A stretch of 10,000 bases of DNA from Zymomonas sp. GTDB lineage: Bacteria; Pseudomonadota; Alphaproteobacteria; Sphingomonadales; Sphingomonadaceae. The DNA lies in assembly GCF_020216885.1 (NCBI RefSeq), contig NZ_JAIWON010000030.1, positions 1-10,000 on the forward strand. Direction: 5' to 3'. Below, one piece after another: positions 1 to 6,655 of the stretch (the first letter of the stretch is position 1; each line of letters begins with the position of its first letter). The position numbers and the translations under genes are program-made. The notes under the pieces were generated by a model. The model was not told where the DNA came from. It made no database searches and was given only the letters and a program-made list of their open reading frames with translations.

Positions 1-184
1 CGGCAAAAGCACCGTCAAGATCGACTACATGCAAATAGCGGGCGCCAGCCTCATAAAATTGGCGGGCACGAGCCGCTGGATCATCGTCATAAATGGTAGC
101 ACGATCCATATCGCCTTCAGACAAGCGAACAACATGGCCTTCTTTCAGGTCAATGGCAGGAAAAATAATCAGTGAATCCGTCAT
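1..184 (-). CDS. hisA: HisA, N-terminal part: phosphoribosylformimino-5-aminoimidazole carboxamide ribotide isomerase (partial)
   Basis: Cytoplasmic isomerase of histidine biosynthesis that opens the ribose ring of ProFAR to give PRFAR, the substrate of HisF-HisH. Only the first 61 codons are in the window; the gene continues past the left edge. The visible residues begin [20 protein letters not shown] and include the first beta strand of the (beta/alpha)8 barrel, with Asp12 at the position of the catalytic aspartate and the phosphate-side GxxVRLxxGD pattern. The visible end reads VVDLDGAFA, which is typical of the HisA second strand and separates it from HisF. The ATG has a clear GGAG ribosome binding site six bases upstream. 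It is the third gene of a leftward hisB-hisH-hisA run, 104 bases after the hisH stop. Identification is by motif and context and is secure. Confidence 0.95.
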   Translation of the reverse strand, partial: MTDSLIIFPAIDLKEGHVVRLSEGDMDRATIYDDDPAARARQFYEAGARYLHVVDLDGAFA

Positions 185-190
185 GGATTT

Positions 191-194
191 CTCC
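191..194 (-). promoter_or_regulatory. Ribosome binding site of hisA
   Basis: GGAG on the minus strand, within TTGGAGAAA, six bases before the hisA ATG. It confirms the start codon. It also shows that hisA, unlike hisB and hisH, has a strong initiation site of its own after the intergenic spacer. Confidence 0.7.
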
Positions 195-203
195 AATATC
201 CGT

Positions 204-238
204 TCTTTTATGTTCTTTGGATAGGGGGACATAAAAGA
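204..238 (-). repeat. Perfect 10-bp inverted repeat in the hisH-hisA spacer
   Basis: TCTTTTATGT at 204-213 is exactly complementary to ACATAAAAGA at 229-238, with 15 bases between the arms. In the hisH-hisA transcript (minus strand) this would form a hairpin whose 3' base lies ten bases before the hisA GGAG. No T-run follows on the minus strand, so it does not look like an intrinsic terminator. A short direct repeat GGGGGAC (224-230 and 243-249) overlaps it. A role in mRNA processing or stability between hisH and hisA is possible but is only an inference. Confidence 0.5.
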
Positions 239-288
239 GAAAGGGGGACGCCAGACAGTATCATCTATCTAGCAAAATTTGCGTTTTA

Positions 289-930
289 TTAGGGATTCCA
301 GTCCAAAAAACGGGACAGAAATTCCAGACCATAGCTCTGGCTTTTTTCAGGGTGGAATTGGACACCCATAATATTATCCCGTCCGACCGCGGCTGTCACA
401 AGGCCGCCATGTTCAGTTGTCGCTAATAAGGTCGATTCGTCTTCCGGCACGAAAGCGTAGCTATGGAGGAAATAGGCTTCCCCTGCCCGAAGGAGAGGAT
501 GAGAATCTGTGGTTAAATCAATCTGGTTCCATCCCATATGAGGCACCTTACAAGAAGAATCATTCGGGCGGAGCGGTGTTACCTTGCCTTTGATCCAACC
601 CAAGCCTTGATGGATGCCATATTCTTCACCTTGGTCAGCAAGAAGCTGCATCCCGACACAGATGCCCAAAAAAGGGCGTTTTTTTTCAAGAACAGTCTTT
701 TCCAAAGCGGGCACCATATCAGGAATAGCCTTTAACGCTTGCATACAGGAAGCGAAGGCACCTACCCCCGGTAAAACAACGCGGTCTGCCTGAAGAACCT
801 CATCAGGATTGGCGGTAACAACCAGATTTTCGCGAGCTAATCCCGATGCCAATAATGCATTGGCAACCGAACGAAGATTACCTGCACCGTAATCAATAAG
901 AGCGACTGTTGAAGATGCCTGATTTTTCAC
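289..930 (-). CDS. hisH: HisH, glutamine amidotransferase subunit of imidazole glycerol phosphate synthase
   Basis: Class I glutaminase that feeds ammonia to HisF, which converts PRFAR to imidazole glycerol phosphate plus AICAR. From the proposed start the protein is 213 residues, normal for HisH. It shows the early IDYGAGNLRS motif (about 12-21), PGVGAF (54-59) forming the oxyanion region, the nucleophile elbow GICVGMQ with Cys91, HMGWN (131-135), and the catalytic pair in GVQFHPEKS with His193 and Glu195. The catalytic triad is therefore intact. I chose a GTG start at 930, one base after the hisB stop, because homologues begin a few residues before the VALIDYGAGN strand. The open frame continues upstream to 1098, but that part lies wholly inside hisB and shows no HisH features. 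An AAAGGG stretch about 11 bases upstream, inside the end of hisB, may serve as ribosome binding site. Translation is probably coupled to hisB. Confidence 0.96.
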   Translation of the reverse strand: MKNQASSTVALIDYGAGNLRSVANALLASGLARENLVVTANPDEVLQADRVVLPGVGAFASCMQALKAIPDMVPALEKTVLEKKRPFLGICVGMQLLADQGEEYGIHQGLGWIKGKVTPLRPNDSSCKVPHMGWNQIDLTTDSHPLLRAGEAYFLHSYAFVPEDESTLLATTEHGGLVTAAVGRDNIMGVQFHPEKSQSYGLEFLSRFLDWNP

Positions 931-931
931 G

Positions 932-1522
932 TTATAAACTACCCTTTGTCGAAGGTATTCGGCCTTGCTTCCCTGCATCAATAGCAACGGCTTGACGCAA
1001 AGCCAGAGCCAAGGCTTTGAACAGGCTTTCAGCAATATGATGGTTATTGCGCCCGTAAAGCGTTTCAACATGAAGGGTAAGTCCTGCCCCTTGAGCAAAA
1101 CTTAGAAACCAATGTTCTAGCATTTCGGTATCAAGATCACCCAAACGTGGTTGGGTGAAAGCGGAGCGCCAAACCAGATAAGGGCGGCCAGAAATATCAA
1201 TGGCAACCCGACTCAAGGATTCATCCATAGGTGCGTAGGCATGCGAAAAGCGAGTAATGCCCGCTTTGTCGCCCAAAGCCTGCTGAACAGCCTGCCCGAG
1301 AGCAAGTGCGCAATCTTCTATAGTATGATGGGGATCAATATGTAGATCGCCTTTGACGGTCACATCGCCATCAATAAGCGAGTGGCGAAAAAGCTGATCT
1401 AACATATGATCAAAGAAACCAATGCCAGTTTTGACATTATATTGCCCATGCCCATCCAGATTAAGATGGATATGAACATCGGTTTCGGCGGTTTGACGAT
1501 GGATTGAGGCTATACGCTGCAT
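932..1522 (-). CDS. hisB: HisB, imidazoleglycerol-phosphate dehydratase
   Basis: Monofunctional IGP dehydratase of histidine biosynthesis. It uses a two-metal site to remove water from imidazole glycerol phosphate, giving imidazole acetol phosphate. The 196 residues match the usual single-domain length, so this is not the bifunctional enterobacterial type. Seen in order: [14 protein letters not shown] (about 11-24), FDHMLDQ (37-43), the metal-binding signature [15 protein letters not shown] (63-77), and the second half-repeat [17 protein letters not shown] (159-175). The frame is open upstream to 1660, but the extra 46 residues resemble nothing in the family, and homologues start just before a TxETxI/V strand. 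I therefore placed the start at the ATG at 1522, which has no strong Shine-Dalgarno. It is the first gene of the leftward operon, with hisH one base downstream, and is transcribed divergently from sspB. Confidence 0.95.
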   Translation of the reverse strand: MQRIASIHRQTAETDVHIHLNLDGHGQYNVKTGIGFFDHMLDQLFRHSLIDGDVTVKGDLHIDPHHTIEDCALALGQAVQQALGDKAGITRFSHAYAPMDESLSRVAIDISGRPYLVWRSAFTQPRLGDLDTEMLEHWFLSFAQGAGLTLHVETLYGRNNHHIAESLFKALALALRQAVAIDAGKQGRIPSTKGSL

Positions 1523-1609
1523 AAAATCGCTATAGCCTACCCGCGCTTTCATGCAAATATACTCAATCCCATCTTGACCGATAGCTTTGACACGTCCACC
1601 TAAGGCTTT
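1523..1609. promoter_or_regulatory. Divergent hisB / sspB intergenic promoter region
   Basis: These 87 bases separate the divergent starts of hisB and sspB, so they should hold at least one promoter in each direction. A TATACT hexamer on the plus strand (1558-1563) overlaps a TATATT on the minus strand (1556-1561), but neither has a good -35 at 16-18 bases. I see no attenuator with a histidine-rich leader peptide. The calling of a promoter region rests on gene layout, not on a convincing motif. Confidence 0.35.
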
Positions 1610-2101
1610 ATGAATGAGGAAAGCTTTGACAGTCTGATTCCGTATGATGAGATCGTCCAAGAAGCCCTGCGCGCTGTTGTTGGTCGCGTTTTAGGGACAG
1701 TACAGGCAGAGGGCGGCCTCCCCGGAGATCATCATTTCTATATCACCTTTAAAACACAGGCAGCCGGTGTTTCTGTACCGCCGCATCTGTTAGCCCGATT
1801 CCCTGAAGAAATGACGATTGTCATTCAGAATCGCTTTTGGGATTTGGTCGTAGAATCCGATCATTTTAGTATCGGTCTTTCTTTTGGTGGCATCCCATCC
1901 AATCTGGTTATCCCCTATTCTGCAATCACCAATTTCGTCGATCCTTCGGTTCACTTTGCCTTGCAATTTGAAGCCCAGTTCGAAGAAGTCGTTGATTCGG
2001 AAGAGAATGAACCAGAGCCCGAAAAACGGCCATTACCTGAAGCCAAGCCTATCGAAGAAGGGTCGAATGTCGTTTCGGTTGATTTCAGCCGTAAAAAATA
2101 G
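1610..2101 (+). CDS. sspB: SspB-family ClpXP adaptor (alphaproteobacterial type)
   Basis: Adaptor that tethers ssrA-tagged, incompletely made proteins to the ClpXP protease and speeds their degradation. The 163-residue protein has the compact SspB fold region at about 8-125, including the [10 protein letters not shown] strand (41-50), the [26 protein letters not shown] segment (55-80) and the FSIGLSFGG strand (86-94). An acidic, proline-rich flexible linker follows (about 125-151). The last residues [11 protein letters not shown] (153-163) match the short C-terminal ClpX-binding tail known in alpha-type SspB. This fold, linker and tail order is strong evidence. The ATG at 1610 has AAGG about three bases ahead, slightly close. 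The gene faces away from hisB and is followed by a spacer with two inverted repeats. I recall sspB beside hisB in other sphingomonads, but did not check this. Confidence 0.9.
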   Translation: MNEESFDSLIPYDEIVQEALRAVVGRVLGTVQAEGGLPGDHHFYITFKTQAAGVSVPPHLLARFPEEMTIVIQNRFWDLVVESDHFSIGLSFGGIPSNLVIPYSAITNFVDPSVHFALQFEAQFEEVVDSEENEPEPEKRPLPEAKPIEEGSNVVSVDFSRKK

Positions 2102-2123
2102 ATTTTACTGTCTATCGAATATC

Positions 2124-2168
2124 GCTATCCTGTGTTGGTCGTAAGACAGGCCAAAAAAGCAGGATAGC
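2124..2168 (+). repeat. Two-tier inverted repeat downstream of sspB
   Basis: GCTATCCTG (2124-2132) is perfectly complementary to CAGGATAGC (2160-2168). Inside it, TTGGTC (2135-2140) pairs with GGCCAA (2149-2154), with one G-U pair and an eight-base loop. Together they form a long stem with an internal bulge, starting 22 bases after the sspB stop. No T-run follows directly. It may be a 3' mRNA structure of sspB; a part in termination is not shown by the sequence. Confidence 0.45.
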
Positions 2169-2182
2169 CCCAGAGAAAGAAT

Positions 2183-2202
2183 CGAATTTTTATAAAAATT
2201 CG
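2183..2202 (+). terminator. AT-rich perfect palindrome, possible sspB terminator
   Basis: A perfect 20-bp palindrome with half-site CGAATTTTTA, followed after a few bases by a T-rich run (2207-2217). On RNA it would give a weak, mostly A-U hairpin, so it is at best a modest terminator. Alternatively it could be a two-fold symmetric protein-binding site ahead of the gene starting at 2323. About 20 bases on, CTCT/AGAG (2222-2233) followed by TTTT is a second, weaker candidate. Confidence 0.3.
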
Positions 2203-2322
2203 GTCATTTTAAATTTTACGGCTCTTTTTAGAGTTTTCTGCGTTCTTCAAAAAACCGATGATGTAGAAAAGGCTCTTGCCAGTCGGGTTATTATTGTAAT
2301 TTCATTCAGGGAATGAGAAGGC

Positions 2323-2661
2323 ATGGTTTCAAGGATTGTCGAGACATTGGTGCAGGCTGAAATCAATCGCGCCCACCAAGATGACAGTCTGAAGAATCTG
2401 GTAACAGGGGCTTTGGTTGTTGGCGCTATTCGCCGTTTGGGGCCTGTTGGCCTTATTCTTGGCACCGGATATGTTTTAGGGAAAGCCTATATCCGGCGGC
2501 GGGCTTTGGAACGAATAGAACAGCAAAAATGGCTGGAAGCACATCCCGAACAGGAAACAGAAATTTACGCCGAAACAGCAGGTATGTTACCTCATCAGCC
2601 AGAGACGCCACTTGATTTTCAATCGAAGAAAAAGGCTTCGGTTAAAAATAAACCCGCATAA
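2323..2661 (+). CDS. Unrecognised small protein with a hydrophobic helical hairpin
   Basis: I do not recognise this 112-residue protein. It begins with an amphipathic stretch (about 1-24). A glycine-rich hydrophobic segment follows, interrupted by a basic-proline turn: LVTGALVVGA (26-35), IRRLGPVG (36-43), LILGTGYVLGKAYI (44-57). That would suit a short membrane hairpin or a membrane-binding helix pair. Next come a basic stretch RRRALERIEQQ (58-68), an acidic middle and a lysine-rich tail. No signal peptide and no cysteines are seen. The ATG is preceded by AGAAGG two bases upstream, and by AGGGAATGAG slightly further away, so initiation is believable. Codon use resembles the neighbours. It stands alone on the plus strand between sspB and the convergent ppa, with a terminator hairpin overlapping its stop. 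It is likely a real gene, but with no assignable function. Confidence 0.7.
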   Translation: MVSRIVETLVQAEINRAHQDDSLKNLVTGALVVGAIRRLGPVGLILGTGYVLGKAYIRRRALERIEQQKWLEAHPEQETEIYAETAGMLPHQPETPLDFQSKKKASVKNKPA

Positions 2662-2684
2662 CAAAAAAAATTTTGTCATGCGGG
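2653..2684. terminator. Terminator hairpin overlapping the stop of the 2323 gene, best oriented for ppa
   Basis: CCCGCAT (2653-2659) pairs with ATGCGGG (2678-2684), and after one mismatch ACAAAA (2661-2666) pairs with TTTTGT (2671-2676), leaving a four-base loop. On the minus strand it is followed by TTTATTTTT, so it suits ppa termination. On the plus strand the following bases are AT-rich but poor in T. The 5' arm begins before the plus-strand stop codon (2659-2661), so translation to the stop would compete with folding on that strand. Confidence 0.6.
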
Positions 2685-2702
2685 ATAAAATTTAATCTGG
2701 AT

Positions 2703-2725
2703 ATCCGGCAAAAAACCGGATTTAG
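2703..2725. terminator. Second hairpin in the convergent spacer
   Basis: ATCCGG (2703-2708) and CCGGAT (2716-2721) enclose a seven-base A-rich loop. On the plus strand it is followed by TTAGTT, a short and imperfect T-run. It lies 11 bases beyond the ppa stop. Together with the hairpin at 2653-2684 it gives a double stop for convergent transcripts. Confidence 0.5.
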
Positions 2726-2731
2726 TTAAAA

Positions 2732-3265
2732 TTAGGCTGATTTCTGAGCGCGTTCGATCGCTTCAACGATAATTTTACGAGCATCAGCAGAACTGCCCCA
2801 GCCTTCGATCTTGACCCATTTTTTAGATTCAAGGTCTTTATAATGTTCAAAGAAATGGCCGATCTGATCGGTGATAATCGCAGGTAAATCGCTGGCTTCT
2901 TTGACAGAAGAATAAAGCGGGATGATATCGTCAACAGGAACCGTCAACAGTTTTTCATCTTCGCCTTTTTCATCCTTCATCCGCAAAACAGCGATAGGAC
3001 GAACGCTGACAACACTACCTGGAACGAAAGGCGTCGGGGCAAGAACCAAAGCATCCAGAGGATCGCCATCATCTGACAGAGTATGCGGAACAAAGCCATA
3101 ATTGGCCGGATAACGCATAGGCGTATGCAATAAACGGTCAACAAACAAGGCGCCGGATTTTTTGTCAAATTCGTATTTCACCGGTTCGCCGCCCTGCGGC
3201 ACTTCGATGATAACATTCAGCGTTTCGGGCGCATTATCGCCTGTGGGAATAAGATTGATATCCAT
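2732..3265 (-). CDS. ppa: Inorganic pyrophosphatase, family I
   Basis: Cytoplasmic Mg-dependent enzyme that hydrolyses pyrophosphate to two phosphates, pulling forward reactions such as tRNA charging and nucleic acid synthesis. The 177 residues are the usual bacterial length. The signature DDGDPLD lies at 65-71. All active-site residues known from E. coli appear shifted by one: Glu21, Lys30, Glu32, Arg44, Tyr56, Asp66, Asp68, Asp71, Asp98, Asp103, Lys105, Tyr142 and Lys143. The enzyme should therefore be fully active. The frame is open upstream to 3400, but the extra 45 residues are basic and unlike the family, so I use the ATG at 3265, giving MDINLIPTGD. No clear Shine-Dalgarno precedes it; instead a stable hairpin (3286-3306) lies 21 bases upstream. 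It is transcribed divergently from hisS and convergently with the small gene at 2323. Confidence 0.97.
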   Translation of the reverse strand: MDINLIPTGDNAPETLNVIIEVPQGGEPVKYEFDKKSGALFVDRLLHTPMRYPANYGFVPHTLSDDGDPLDALVLAPTPFVPGSVVSVRPIAVLRMKDEKGEDEKLLTVPVDDIIPLYSSVKEASDLPAIITDQIGHFFEHYKDLESKKWVKIEGWGSSADARKIIVEAIERAQKSA

Positions 3266-3460
3266 AATAAAATTGCGATAATGCGGGCTTGTTTTTATCA
3301 CAAGCCTCTTTTTCTGTCTTTTAGGGAAGAAAAAAGTCTTTTTGGATGAAAAGGCAACAGATGATCTTTCTGTATCCGCTGCGCATACAAAATTTTGCAC
3401 AACCGGAAAAATAGGTTAGACGCGGGCAACTCTTGAAGAAATCTTTATTTTATTAGCCGG
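3266..3460. promoter_or_regulatory. Divergent ppa / hisS intergenic region
   Basis: This 195-base spacer separates the divergent starts of ppa and hisS and should hold both promoters. It contains the ppa leader hairpin and a CAAAATTTTG palindrome (3388-3397). A TTGCAC at 3395-3400 resembles a -35 for hisS, but no matching -10 follows at the right distance. I see no T-box-like or other recognised riboswitch ahead of hisS. Confidence 0.35.
3286..3318. repeat. Hairpin in the ppa leader, terminator-like on the opposite strand
   Basis: GGCTTGT (3286-3292) and ACAAGCC (3300-3306) form a perfect 7-bp stem with a seven-base loop. In the ppa transcript it sits 21 bases ahead of the ATG, in a leader without an evident Shine-Dalgarno. 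On the plus strand it is followed by TCTTTTTCTGTC, the form of an intrinsic terminator that would stop transcription antisense to ppa before hisS. Which strand matters cannot be told from sequence. Confidence 0.45.
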
Positions 3461-4729
3461 ATGAATGGCATGAAAATTAAAACGCCCCAGCCGATTCGTG
3501 GCACACAGGATATTTTTGGCGAAGAGTCTCTTCGCTTTAACCATGTCGTCAACAAGTTTGATGAGATAAGAAAGCTATACGGATTTAAACGGGCAGAAAT
3601 TCCGGTTTTCGAATCAACGGCTGTCTTTGCGCGTTCTTTGGGCGAAACAACGGATGTTGTTTCCAAGGAAATGTATAGCTTTCCTGATCGCTCCGGTGAG
3701 CAATTGACACTTCGGCCTGAATTTACGGCTGGATTGACTCGCGCTTATCTTACAAGTGGATGGCAGCAATATTCACCCTGCAAAATTGCAACTCATGGCC
3801 CTGTCTTCCGTTATGAGCGTCCCCAGAAAGGACGTTATCGCCAGTTTCATCAGATAGATGCCGAAGTCATCGGAGCTGCAGAACCAGAAGCTGATGTTGA
3901 ACTGCTCTCTCTTGCTGATCAATTGCTGGAATCACTTGGTATTAAGCAGCATGTAACCCTTCACTTGAATACTTTGGGGGATAGTGCCAGTCGTGAGGCT
4001 TGGCGTGCAGCCTTGATCGAATATTTTCAAGGGCATTTTGACAGTCTGTCGCAGGAAAGTCAGGAACGTTTAACGCGCAATCCTTTGCGGATTTTGGATT
4101 CTAAAGACCCAAATGATAAAATTATTGCCGAAAAAGCGCCGATTATTGATGACTATCTAACAGAAGAAGCGGCTTCTTTTTTCAAGGCGGTAACAACCGG
4201 ACTGGATGCCGCCGGTGTAGCATGGATGCGCGATCCCAGATTAGTGCGTGGTCTGGATTATTATCGCCACACAGCTTTTGAATTTATTACTGACCAGTTG
4301 GGTGCGCAGGGCACGGTCTTGGCTGGTGGGCGCTACGATGGTCTTTCCGAAGCCTTAGGCGGAAATCTGACGCCAGCTATTGGATGGGCTGCCGGTATTG
4401 AACGTCTGGCTATGCTAATCGACGAACCTAAAGAGGATGCTATGAATGTAGCCGTTATTCCTCTGGGTGAAGAGGCCAAAAATCCAGCGATTTCTATTCT
4501 TTCAAAGTTAAGACATGCCGGTATTTCAGCCGATATGTCATGGCGTGGGAATATGAAACGGCGGATGCAAAAGGCCAATAGTTGGGGTGTTCGTTACGCC
4601 ATCATTTTGGGTGACGAAGAATTAGCCCGAAATGAGGCGACCGTTAGAAGTATGGTGACAGGTGAGCAGCAAGCTATTGCGCTTGATCAGATTGTTGACC
4701 AGATTTTATCAGAATTGAGGAATAAATGA
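3461..4729 (+). CDS. hisS: Histidyl-tRNA synthetase
   Basis: Class II synthetase that activates histidine with ATP and charges tRNA-His in the cytoplasm. The 422 residues carry the full domain set. Motif 1 is near the N-terminus. The TLRPE motif sits at 83-87. Motif 2 with the tRNA acceptor loop is [19 protein letters not shown] (113-131). The histidine-binding HisA motif is [13 protein letters not shown] (263-275), with the catalytic arginine at Arg263. The HisB motif is AGGRYDGL (288-295), motif 3 is [14 protein letters not shown] (306-319), and the C-terminal anticodon-binding domain runs from about 328. The motif 2 loop is of the canonical bacterial kind. The start could be the ATG at 3461 or the one at 3470 ([11 protein letters not shown]); homologues fit the second slightly better and neither has a good Shine-Dalgarno. 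The stop overlaps the prfA start by four bases, so hisS-prfA-prmC reads as an operon. Confidence 0.97.
   Translation: MNGMKIKTPQPIRGTQDIFGEESLRFNHVVNKFDEIRKLYGFKRAEIPVFESTAVFARSLGETTDVVSKEMYSFPDRSGEQLTLRPEFTAGLTRAYLTSGWQQYSPCKIATHGPVFRYERPQKGRYRQFHQIDAEVIGAAEPEADVELLSLADQLLESLGIKQHVTLHLNTLGDSASREAWRAALIEYFQGHFDSLSQESQERLTRNPLRILDSKDPNDKIIAEKAPIIDDYLTEEAASFFKAVTTGLDAAGVAWMRDPRLVRGLDYYRHTAFEFITDQLGAQGTVLAGGRYDGLSEALGGNLTPAIGWAAGIERLAMLIDEPKEDAMNVAVIPLGEEAKNPAISILSKLRHAGISADMSWRGNMKRRMQKANSWGVRYAIILGDEELARNEATVRSMVTGEQQAIALDQIVDQILSELRNK
4717..4720 (+). promoter_or_regulatory. Ribosome binding site of prfA inside hisS
   Basis: GAGG within the last codons of hisS, five bases before the prfA ATG, which overlaps the hisS TGA as ATGA. 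It fixes the prfA start and implies translational coupling. Confidence 0.7.
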
Positions 4730-5802
4730 TCGCAATTTCACCTGATCGTCTGGCAGCTATTATTGCCAGACGGGAAGAATTACAGGCCGAGATGGCACGG
4801 CCTGATTTAGATTCCAACCGTCTGGTTGCATTATCCCGCGAATATTCCGAAGTCGAACCAGTTGCTTTGGCCGCTGAAAATGTCGGACGTTTGCGTGAAG
4901 AAGGCGAAACGCTGGAAGCCATGACCAAGGATGACGATCCTGAATTACAGGCCATGGCTGTCGAAGAATTAGAAGCCAACAAAACAGCTTTGACTGAAGC
5001 CGAACGGGCTTTGGCACTTAGCTTGTTACCTCGCGATGCGGCTGATGAACGCTCAGCCATTCTAGAAATTCGTGCTGGAACCGGTGGCGATGAAGCTGCA
5101 TTGTTTGGCGGTGACCTTCTACGGATGTACAGCCGCTATGCAGAGGAGCATGGGTGGCGCGTTGAGATGATTTCTGCCAGTGCTGCTGAATTGGGTGGTT
5201 ATAAAGAAGTCGTTATCAGTATTACTGGCGCGGGTGTGTTTGCTCGTTTGAAATTTGAGAGTGGCGTGCATCGCGTACAGCGTGTGCCGGTTACCGAAAG
5301 CGGTGGCCGTATCCATACATCGGCAGCGACTGTGGCAGTTCTACCTGAAGCCGAAGAAGTCGATGTTGATATTGATGAGCGCGACCTGCGTATTGATATT
5401 TTCCGTTCTTCAGGACCAGGTGGACAATCTGTGAATACAACAGATTCTGCCGTTCGTATCACTCATATTCCTAGTGGTATTGTTGTTAGTCAGCAGGATG
5501 AAAAATCTCAACACAAGAACAAAGCCAAGGCAATGAAAGTGTTGCGGGCAAGGCTTTATGAAAGAGAGCGGGAAAGGTTGCATTCCGAGCGGGCGGGTCA
5601 GCGTAAATCCATGGTGGGATCTGGTGACCGCTCTGAACGCATTCGCACCTATAATTTTCCACAAGGACGAGTAACCGATCATCGTATCAATCTGACTTTG
5701 CATCGTTTACCGGAAATCTTGGCAGGTCCTGGTTTAGATGAAGTCATCTCGGCTTTGATTGCAGAAGATGAAGCTGAAAGACTGGCAAGTCTGGATGATT
5801 AA
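4726..5802 (+). CDS. prfA: Peptide chain release factor 1 (RF1)
   Basis: Release factor that reads UAA and UAG in the ribosomal A site and triggers peptide release. The 358 residues are the normal length. An N-terminal helical domain (about 1-105) is followed by the AGTGGDEA segment (117-124). The codon-recognition tripeptide PVT (188-190) lies within [17 protein letters not shown]; this is the PxT form of RF1, not the SPF of RF2. The catalytic GGQ is at 232-234 in [17 protein letters not shown]. The basic segment [10 protein letters not shown] (261-270) is also conserved. Gln234 is the methylation target of the enzyme encoded by the next gene. The ATG is fixed by a GAGG five bases upstream and by the ATGA overlap with hisS. 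Domain order and key residues are complete and I see nothing unusual. Confidence 0.98.
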   Translation: MIAISPDRLAAIIARREELQAEMARPDLDSNRLVALSREYSEVEPVALAAENVGRLREEGETLEAMTKDDDPELQAMAVEELEANKTALTEAERALALSLLPRDAADERSAILEIRAGTGGDEAALFGGDLLRMYSRYAEEHGWRVEMISASAAELGGYKEVVISITGAGVFARLKFESGVHRVQRVPVTESGGRIHTSAATVAVLPEAEEVDVDIDERDLRIDIFRSSGPGGQSVNTTDSAVRITHIPSGIVVSQQDEKSQHKNKAKAMKVLRARLYERERERLHSERAGQRKSMVGSGDRSERIRTYNFPQGRVTDHRINLTLHRLPEILAGPGLDEVISALIAEDEAERLASLDD

Positions 5803-6655
5803 ATCTTCCGAGAGTCTGGTGAGACCGCTCTCTATTACCGAAGCCTTGCGTGAAGCCGCCCGTGATCTGGCAACTGTCAGTATGACGGCGCGGCTTGATG
5901 CCGAATTATTGATGGCGCATAGCTTGGGCATAGAGCGAGATGCCTTGCTATTAGGATCATGGGGCGAAAAACAAGCGCCTCTTTCCTTTTTTGAAGCCAT
6001 AAAGCGCCGTAAACAAAATGAGCCGGTAGCCTATATTTTAGGATATCGAGATTTTTGGACTTTGCGCCTGACTGTAACGCCTGATGTTTTAATTCCTCGT
6101 CCTGACAGTGAAACCCTTATCGAAACGGCTATTGCCTATTTTCGTGAACAGGCTTTTTTACCAGAAAATATTCTTGATCTTGGTACCGGATCTGGTGCCT
6201 TGTTATTAGCCGCTTTAGATGAGTGGAAAAACGCGAAGGGGCTTGGCGTTGATGCCTCACCTGAGGCTTTAAAAATTGCCCACCTCAATGCTGATAAATG
6301 CGGTATTCTACCTCGCGTGGAGTTCAAAATCGGTCATTGGGGACTAGGGATTCAACAAAAATTCGATCTTTTATTATGTAATCCACCCTATATTGCCAGA
6401 GATGCCATGATGCCTGCTGATGTCTTGCATTATGAACCACATCTGGCCTTATTTTCAGGAGATGAAGGGTTGGATGATTATCGTGAGATCATACCGGAAA
6501 TCCCTTCCCTTTTAACCGAGCGTGGTATTGCTTGTCTTGAAATAGGATTCGATCAGGCCGAAAATGTCAGTATGATTGCCAAAGAGACCGGATTAAAGAG
6601 TCGAATTTTTTACGATCTTGAACAAAGACCACGCTGTGTTTTGCTATCTAGGTGA
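5795..6655 (+). CDS. prmC: PrmC, release factor N5-glutamine methyltransferase
   Basis: SAM-dependent enzyme that methylates the side-chain amide of the GGQ glutamine in release factors and improves termination. From the ATG at 5795 it is 286 residues, within the family range. It has an N-terminal helical substrate-binding domain (about 10-85) with the linker [11 protein letters not shown] (78-88) and the conserved [12 protein letters not shown] (99-110). The SAM-binding motif I is [10 protein letters not shown] (126-135), and the catalytic NPPY is at 196-199, followed by [17 protein letters not shown] (214-230). The start overlaps the end of prfA by eight bases, so translation is probably coupled. 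A GTG at 5819 is an alternative start that also keeps the whole domain. The frame is open back to 5759, inside prfA, without similarity. It sits directly after the gene of its own substrate, the usual bacterial arrangement. Confidence 0.97.
   Translation: MIKSSESLVRPLSITEALREAARDLATVSMTARLDAELLMAHSLGIERDALLLGSWGEKQAPLSFFEAIKRRKQNEPVAYILGYRDFWTLRLTVTPDVLIPRPDSETLIETAIAYFREQAFLPENILDLGTGSGALLLAALDEWKNAKGLGVDASPEALKIAHLNADKCGILPRVEFKIGHWGLGIQQKFDLLLCNPPYIARDAMMPADVLHYEPHLALFSGDEGLDDYREIIPEIPSLLTERGIACLEIGFDQAENVSMIAKETGLKSRIFYDLEQRPRCVLLSR

Noticed and set aside
538..735. Plus-strand open frame inside hisH
   Set aside because: It is a shadow of hisH with no initiation site or motif of its own.
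931..1098. N-terminal extension of the hisH frame upstream of the GTG at 930
   Set aside because: It lies entirely within hisB in another frame, shows no HisH similarity, and HisH proteins begin close to the VALIDYGAGN strand.
1558..1563. TATACT as a -10 promoter element for sspB
   Set aside because: No -35 at a suitable distance; kept only as part of the general divergent promoter region.
1523..1660. N-terminal extension of hisB up to an ATG at 1660
   Set aside because: It would run into sspB on the other strand; the 46 added residues do not resemble the family and the 196-residue form has normal length.
3266..3400. N-terminal extension of ppa up to an ATG at 3400
   Set aside because: It is a low-complexity basic sequence over the divergent promoter region; the enzyme is complete from 3265, with all active-site residues in the expected positions.
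5759..5794. Upstream ATG for prmC inside prfA
   Set aside because: The 12 added residues lack family support; the ATG at 5795 gives a normal-length protein and a typical small overlap.
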